A stretch of DNA of 29,718 nt from an uncultured Prevotellaceae bacterium. Lineage in GTDB: Bacteria; Bacteroidota; Bacteroidia; Bacteroidales; Bacteroidaceae. The DNA is taken from positions 1 through 29,718 of the forward strand of contig CAMZHP010000007.1 in the NCBI GenBank assembly GCA_947306845.1. Direction: 5' to 3'. The stretch's first letter is position 1; each line of letters opens with the position of its first letter. A model generated the notes under the pieces. It had not been told where the DNA came from and ran no database searches. It saw only the letters and a program-made list of their open reading frames with translations. The position numbers and the translations under genes are program-made. This document shows, in pieces, positions 25,919 to 29,718 of this stretch.

Positions 25919-27250
25919 TCACATGGAGCCACGGATGCCATCCCAAGATTCCCATTTGGATGTACTGATATCGGAATTTTTGCCTCGCACGTCCTTCATC
26001 AACCTCTGAGTATCCCGCACATCCTGTATGGAATAATCACCCGTACCATAATACATACGTTGCAATTTGTCCTCATAATTGCTATAGTATTTTTTGTAAT
26101 TGGACTTGTGCCTTTCATTGACTGTTTGCTTGTGTCTCTCCCGGGCCTTATCACTAGCATCACTATAGGCTTTTGATACGCCCCTCCTCTCTTCATCAGA
26201 GACATATTTCACGCCTTGGTTTTTCAATCTCTGGAAATGGTCTATCTTCTTTTTCCACAATGCCATTGTCGAAAGCGTAGCGTTTTTGCTCACTTGATCG
26301 ACCACCATATTGTCAGAACTCATATTTTTATTTCTCTTGCTTGGCTCAACGATGCTCCTTTTAACGGGTTTTCCACCAATATTGGTATAAACCGTTTTTG
26401 CCCTGGATGCCCTGCGCTGGTTGTCATTGTCGTAGGCATCTACCTGACTTTTCATTTGATTGTATTCACTCGTCAACTGATTGATCACATCATCAATAGG
26501 TATCATGTCACCACTTACACCCTCCGACATATAGCCACCAGACGTATAACCATCAGGCATAGCAGACTGATTATATACTCCTCCTGTGGCTCTTTGAATT
26601 CCTTCCATGAATCCTTGGACGCCACCAGTCGCCAGCGATCTACCAGCATTGTCCAAAGCATTGTTGACCTTTTCCAATGTTCCCAAAACACCTGTCTGGC
26701 TGGTCTCTGTGGTCCCGTAAGTCAGAGCAGCGACACCTGCGGTGGCCAACACAGTGCCTGCCTTCCCCAAGAAGTTCGCTATCTTTCCCCATCTCTCCTT
26801 TCTGCGTTGCTTTTTCTCAGCCTTGGCCAGAAGTTCCGCTTCCGTCAATTCTTTCTTATTCTTTTTTTTGGAAATTTTCTTGCTTTCCTTTTTGGTCTGA
26901 CTGGTATCAAAGTTGGGAGCATCTGTCATTTCTTCATTGGCATTGTTAGACAACTGTGCCAATGGCTGACCATTAGGAATGAAGTTGGCACTGTTATTAA
27001 TAATGGTGCTGTTATCTGGAATGGCCGTCTGCTCCACCTGCTGAGAAGTGGGCTTAGGTATGTTCAGTTTCATTCCTGCGTACACTCTCACGAGTTGGGG
27101 ATTGGCATTTTTAATCTCATCTGCAGTAATTCCATATTTTTGAGCGACACTTTCCAACGTCTCACCACGCTTCAACACATGCACCGATTGGGCAGACAGA
27201 AAAAGGTGACACGACAAGAACAAGCATAATAACAGCAAGTTACGTTTCAT
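25919..27250 (-). CDS. Secreted LysM-domain protein with basic C-terminal region
   Basis: The 443-residue protein has a signal peptide (MKRNLLLLCLFLSCHLFLSAQ) and one LysM domain at about residues 23-66 (VHVLKRGETLESVAQKYGITADEIKNANP in short form), a peptidoglycan-binding fold. A Lys-rich stretch (119-155, KKESKKISKKKNKKE) is followed by a single hydrophobic, Ala/Gly-rich segment (159-178). The rest is polar, Asn/Ser/Lys/Tyr-rich, with no domain that I recognise; its end is strongly basic. One LysM with no catalytic part suggests a wall-binding scaffold rather than an amidase. The gene is visibly more AT-rich than its neighbours and its codon choice differs, so it may be recently acquired. 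Nothing is known about its partner. Confidence 0.8.
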   Translation of the reverse strand: MKRNLLLLCLFLSCHLFLSAQSVHVLKRGETLESVAQKYGITADEIKNANPQLVRVYAGMKLNIPKPTSQQVEQTAIPDNSTIINNSANFIPNGQPLAQLSNNANEEMTDAPNFDTSQTKKESKKISKKKNKKELTEAELLAKAEKKQRRKERWGKIANFLGKAGTVLATAGVAALTYGTTETSQTGVLGTLEKVNNALDNAGRSLATGGVQGFMEGIQRATGGVYNQSAMPDGYTSGGYMSEGVSGDMIPIDDVINQLTSEYNQMKSQVDAYDNDNQRRASRAKTVYTNIGGKPVKRSIVEPSKRNKNMSSDNMVVDQVSKNATLSTMALWKKKIDHFQRLKNQGVKYVSDEERRGVSKAYSDASDKARERHKQTVNERHKSNYKKYYSNYEDKLQRMYYGTGDYSIQDVRDTQRLMKDVRGKNSDISTSKWESWDGIRGSM

Positions 27251-27279
27251 CTTTGGTATTGTTTAGATTAGTATTGTTG

Positions 27280-27311
27280 CAAAGATATGAAATTGAATCC
27301 AAACATGCAAC
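27280..27311 (-). promoter_or_regulatory. Putative promoter of the LysM gene
   Basis: On the minus strand TATCTTTG (27280-27287) fits the -7 consensus TAnnTTTG, and GTTG (27308-27311), one base off TTTG, lies exactly 20 bases upstream. The leader would be about 25 bases. Confidence 0.6.
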
Positions 27312-27348
27312 AATCCGCCTGTTTTTCCGCCATACTTGTTTATGAAAC

Positions 27349-27375
27349 AAAAAAAGGCCCTGCAAGGACCTTTTT
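27349..27375 (-). terminator. Rho-independent terminator after trxA
   Basis: In the trxA direction the sequence reads AAAAAGGTCC TTGCA GGGCC followed by seven T. The stem has five or six pairs with one G-U, extended by A-T pairs, and lies about 25 bases behind the stop codon. It fits the minus strand better because the G-U pair becomes a C-A mismatch on the plus strand. Confidence 0.8.
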
Positions 27376-27400
27376 ATAGTGAATTCAAAAGTGCTGGTGC

Positions 27401-27715
27401 TTACAGCAATGCCTCGAATTTCTCTTCCAGCTTGGCCTTGGGGACAGCCCCCACGAGGCGGTCGACAAGTTTTCCACCCTTGAAGAAGAGGATGGTGGGG
27501 ATGCTGCTCACCCGATATTCGATGGCGATGTCATCATTCTCCTCCACGTCGCACTTGCCCACGACGACTTTCCCGTCATACTGCTCTGCCAGTTGGGCGA
27601 TGATGGGCGCGATGGCACGGCATGGTCCGCACCAGGTGGCCCAGAGGTCAACTACGAATGGCAGGTCGCCATTGAGATACTGATTGAAATTCTCATTTGT
27701 GATTGTAACTTCCAT
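27401..27715 (-). CDS. trxA: Thioredoxin
   Basis: This 104-residue protein reduces disulfides of ribonucleotide reductase and other cytoplasmic targets. The start at 27715 gives the family N-terminus MEVTITNENF; the frame stays open 30 codons further upstream but that part is unlike any thioredoxin and is not a signal peptide. The active site WCGPC is at residues 28-32 and the cis-Pro is Pro73 in SSIPT. All of the fold is present. It lies behind dnaE on the same strand, separated by 162 bases that include repeat copy C, and ends in a terminator. I found no clear consensus promoter of its own. Confidence 0.95.
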   Translation of the reverse strand: MEVTITNENFNQYLNGDLPFVVDLWATWCGPCRAIAPIIAQLAEQYDGKVVVGKCDVEENDDIAIEYRVSSIPTILFFKGGKLVDRLVGAVPKAKLEEKFEALL

Positions 27716-27819
27716 TATTTCTATATTGTTTAGTGAATAAATATCTAAGGATATCATGAGCAAACATCGTGCCAATCTACAGAGATGATTCCAAGTTGAT
27801 GTCATGCTCCGCCATTCTT

Positions 27820-27877
27820 TCCCTCCCTCCCCTTTGGGGAGGGCCGGGGAGGGGTGTTAGGGAGCCGGGGAGGGGTA
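27820..27877 (-). repeat. GC-rich hairpin repeat element, copy C
   Basis: Read from the dnaE stop (minus strand) it begins at once with TACCCCTCCCCGG, repeats this block and ends in the hairpin CCCTCCCC-AAA-GGGGAGGG (plus coordinates 27825-27843). Position and orientation relative to the preceding gene match copies A and B. Confidence 0.85.
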
Positions 27878-29718
27878 TCAATTAATAAAATAATTCATCC
27901 CCTCGGTCTCTTCGATGAACTGGATGAGCCTTGAGTTCACCTCTACCGTCTTGGCTCGGCTGCGGAGCTGCAGTTTGCCATTGACATCCTGTATCTGGAT
28001 GTAGAGTGAAGTCTTGCCGGGGTTCTCATCGATGGCTGCCACGAAGTCGCTCACCGACGCCGAGTCGATGAGGTCGCCGTTCATCACCACCGTAAGCCGG
28101 TCGATGGCCTTTTCCTTGACCGTTTGCAGGAACTGGATGTCGCTGATGCGGATATCATAGATGGTGGAGTCGCGGAAGCGCTGCACCGCCTTGGCTGTCA
28201 CATAGATGGTGGAAGCCTCATTGAACATGCCCCTCCATTTTGCCCATTCCTCACCGAAAAGCGCCAGTTCGCCCGACCCGACGAAGTCCTCGATGGTGAC
28301 AAAACCGCATGGTGTGCCATTTCGGCTGAATTTCGCCTTCACGCCTGTCACCACCCCTCCGAAGGTGATGGTCTCCTTCTTGAGCAGGGCCTCCTTCTCT
28401 GCCAATTCTGGGCAATGGGTGTTGCACAGATGGTTGAGAATCATCCTGAACTCATCCAGCGGGTGTGCGGAGAGATAGATGCCCACCAAGTCGCGCTCAC
28501 GGTTGAGCCGTTCGATATTGCTCCACGGTTCACTCTCCGGGATGGGGGGAGTGGCGATTTCCACCTCCTCGGCACCAAAGAGCGACATCTGAGCCTGTTG
28601 CTGCTCTGCCTGGTAAAGCTGTCCGAAACGCACGAGCGTGTCGAGGAAGACATCTCCCTTGGCATTCGGAGCGAGGTAGCGCTCCCGCGCCACGCCGAAG
28701 CTGTCGAATCCCCCGCTGAGCACCAGACTCTCAAAGCATTTGCGGTTGGCCGATGAGAGGTTGACCCGCTTGACCACATCGTACACATCCTTGTAGGGAC
28801 CGTTGGCATCCCGCTCCGAGATGATGGCCTCTGCCGCCGAACCGCCCATGCCCTTGATGGCAGCCAGTCCGAAACGGATGGCTCCTTCTTTGTTGACACT
28901 GAACTTATGGCGGCTCTCGTTCACATCGGGTCCGAGGGTCTGGATGCCCATCGCCTTGCACTCGTCCATGAGTTTGGTGATCTCGGTGATGTTGTCCAGG
29001 TTGCGACTCATGACGGCCGCCATGTATTCAGCAGGATAGTGTGCCTTGAGATAGGCCGTCTGGTAGGCCACCCAAGAGTAGCAGGTAGCATGGCTCTTGT
29101 TGAAGGCATAGGAGGCGAATTTCTTCCAGTCCTCCCATATTTTCTTCAGCACCGCAGTATCATAGCCGTTTTTCTTTCCACCCTCATAGAACAGGCCTTC
29201 GAGTTCCTGCATCTTGTCGATGAGTTTCTTTCCCATGGCCTTGCGGAGCGTGTCGGACTGTCCTCGGGTGAAGTTGGCCAACTGTCTGGAGAGGAGCATC
29301 ACCTGCTCCTGATAGACTGTGATGCCATAGGTGTCCTTGAGGTATTTCTCCATGCATGGGATATCGTAGGTAATGCGCGAGGGGTCTTTCTTCCTGGCGA
29401 TGAACTCTGGGATATAGTCCATAGGACCCGGACGATAGAGGGCGTTCATAGCGATGAGGTCCTCAAAGACCGATGGTTGCAGTTCCCTGAGGTATTTCTG
29501 CATGCCAGCCGACTCAAACTGGAAGGTGCCGATGGTGCGTCCGTCACAGTAGAGCTTGTAGGTGAGCGGGTCGTCGATGGGGATATTGTCGATGTCGATT
29601 TTGTGGCCTGTGGAGAGCCTGACATTCTCCACCGCCTCCTTGAGGATGGACAGTGTCTTGAGTCCCAGGAAGTCCATCTTGATCAGTCCTGTCTCCTCGA
29701 TGACATGTCCGTCGTATT
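27878..29718 (-). CDS. dnaE: DNA polymerase III alpha subunit, C-terminal half (partial)
   Basis: The replicative polymerase; the frame is open to the window edge, so the PHP domain, palm and thumb are outside. The visible 613 residues begin YDGHVIEETGLIKMDFLGLKTL, which is the conserved stretch behind the palm, and continue through the fingers (RPGPMDYIPEFIARK, then VYQEQVMLL, then FNKSHATCYSWVAYQTAYLKAHYP), the helix-hairpin-helix region (IRFGLAAIKGMGG) and an OB-fold (TFGGVVTGVKAKFSRNGTPCGFVTIEDFVG). It ends with a normal C-terminus, MNYFIN. There is no intein or disruption in the visible part. It matches the long single-chain DnaE typical of Bacteroidetes, not PolC. Confidence 0.97.
   Translation of the reverse strand, partial: YDGHVIEETGLIKMDFLGLKTLSILKEAVENVRLSTGHKIDIDNIPIDDPLTYKLYCDGRTIGTFQFESAGMQKYLRELQPSVFEDLIAMNALYRPGPMDYIPEFIARKKDPSRITYDIPCMEKYLKDTYGITVYQEQVMLLSRQLANFTRGQSDTLRKAMGKKLIDKMQELEGLFYEGGKKNGYDTAVLKKIWEDWKKFASYAFNKSHATCYSWVAYQTAYLKAHYPAEYMAAVMSRNLDNITEITKLMDECKAMGIQTLGPDVNESRHKFSVNKEGAIRFGLAAIKGMGGSAAEAIISERDANGPYKDVYDVVKRVNLSSANRKCFESLVLSGGFDSFGVARERYLAPNAKGDVFLDTLVRFGQLYQAEQQQAQMSLFGAEEVEIATPPIPESEPWSNIERLNRERDLVGIYLSAHPLDEFRMILNHLCNTHCPELAEKEALLKKETITFGGVVTGVKAKFSRNGTPCGFVTIEDFVGSGELALFGEEWAKWRGMFNEASTIYVTAKAVQRFRDSTIYDIRISDIQFLQTVKEKAIDRLTVVMNGDLIDSASVSDFVAAIDENPGKTSLYIQIQDVNGKLQLRSRAKTVEVNSRLIQFIEETEGMNYFIN

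Noticed and set aside
26216..27229. 337-codon open frame with hydrophobic stretches opposite the LysM gene
   Set aside because: The minus-strand frame has a signal peptide, a LysM domain and a promoter; the opposite frame has only Phe/Leu-rich runs caused by the Lys/Asn-rich sense codons.
27716..27805. N-terminal extension of thioredoxin
   Set aside because: The added 30 residues are not a signal peptide and do not match the family; the ATG at 27715 gives the standard N-terminus.
29678..29718. Truncated dnaE as a pseudogene
   Set aside because: The frame continues to the window edge with conserved residues (YDGHVIEETGLIK), so the cut is due to the window.

Overview
The window looks like a piece of a Bacteroidales chromosome, most likely Prevotellaceae. 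Protein-level signs are a SusC-like TonB plug segment, DPP IV-type S9 peptidase, a 907-residue GH77 with N-terminal starch-binding domains, a DUF2723 protein, and a secreted pectin lyase ending in a type IX-secretion-like tail. DNA-level signs are promoters of the Bacteroidetes -33 TTTG / -7 TAnnTTTG type and, with one exception, no strong Shine-Dalgarno sequences. The sequence is GC-rich for the group, except for an AT-richer gene near 26-27 kb. No tRNA, rRNA, CRISPR array, insertion sequence or phage gene was seen.

Layout. 1-1804 (+): the end of a TolC-type efflux protein, then a secreted HExxH metallopeptidase-like protein ending in an isolated TonB-plug-like domain. 1798-8375 (-): a HAD phosphatase behind 4-alpha-glucanotransferase (start/stop overlap), and a dynamin-like GTPase overlapping a DUF697-like membrane protein. 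8376-8676: a regulatory gap with an inverted repeat, three 13-bp direct repeats and a textbook promoter. 8677-15159 (+): THUMP-type rRNA methyltransferase with an Arg/Asp/Gly repeat tail, S9 dipeptidyl peptidase, a 9-bp satellite, purD, a polytopic membrane protein and a YqaA-type membrane protein. 15356-19332 (+): DUF2723 glycosyltransferase-like protein and polysaccharide deacetylase, overlapping by one base. 19412-25773: a divergent pair, GH20 hexosaminidase (-) and a 1499-residue PL11 rhamnogalacturonan lyase fused to autotransporter-type beta-strand repeats (+). 25919-29718 (-): a LysM lipid/cell-envelope-type secreted protein, thioredoxin and the C-terminal half of DNA polymerase III alpha.

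How the genes relate. Core housekeeping genes (purD, trxA, dnaE, the rRNA methyltransferase) are mixed with cell-envelope and glycan genes. GH77 handles internal alpha-glucan; GH20 and PL11 face outward and process hexosaminides and pectin; the DUF2723/deacetylase pair probably modifies envelope glycans or glycoproteins. There is no complete SusCD pair, so this is not a classical polysaccharide utilisation locus.

The least explained parts are the dynamin-like GTPase/DUF697 pair, the peptidase-TonB plug fusion, the PL11 fusion, and a set of non-coding repeats: a GC-rich hairpin element that directly follows three different stop codons in the same orientation, a perfect 20-bp palindrome, three short-period satellites (7, 9, 13 bp), and a roughly 40-bp promoter cassette that is nearly identical in two places.
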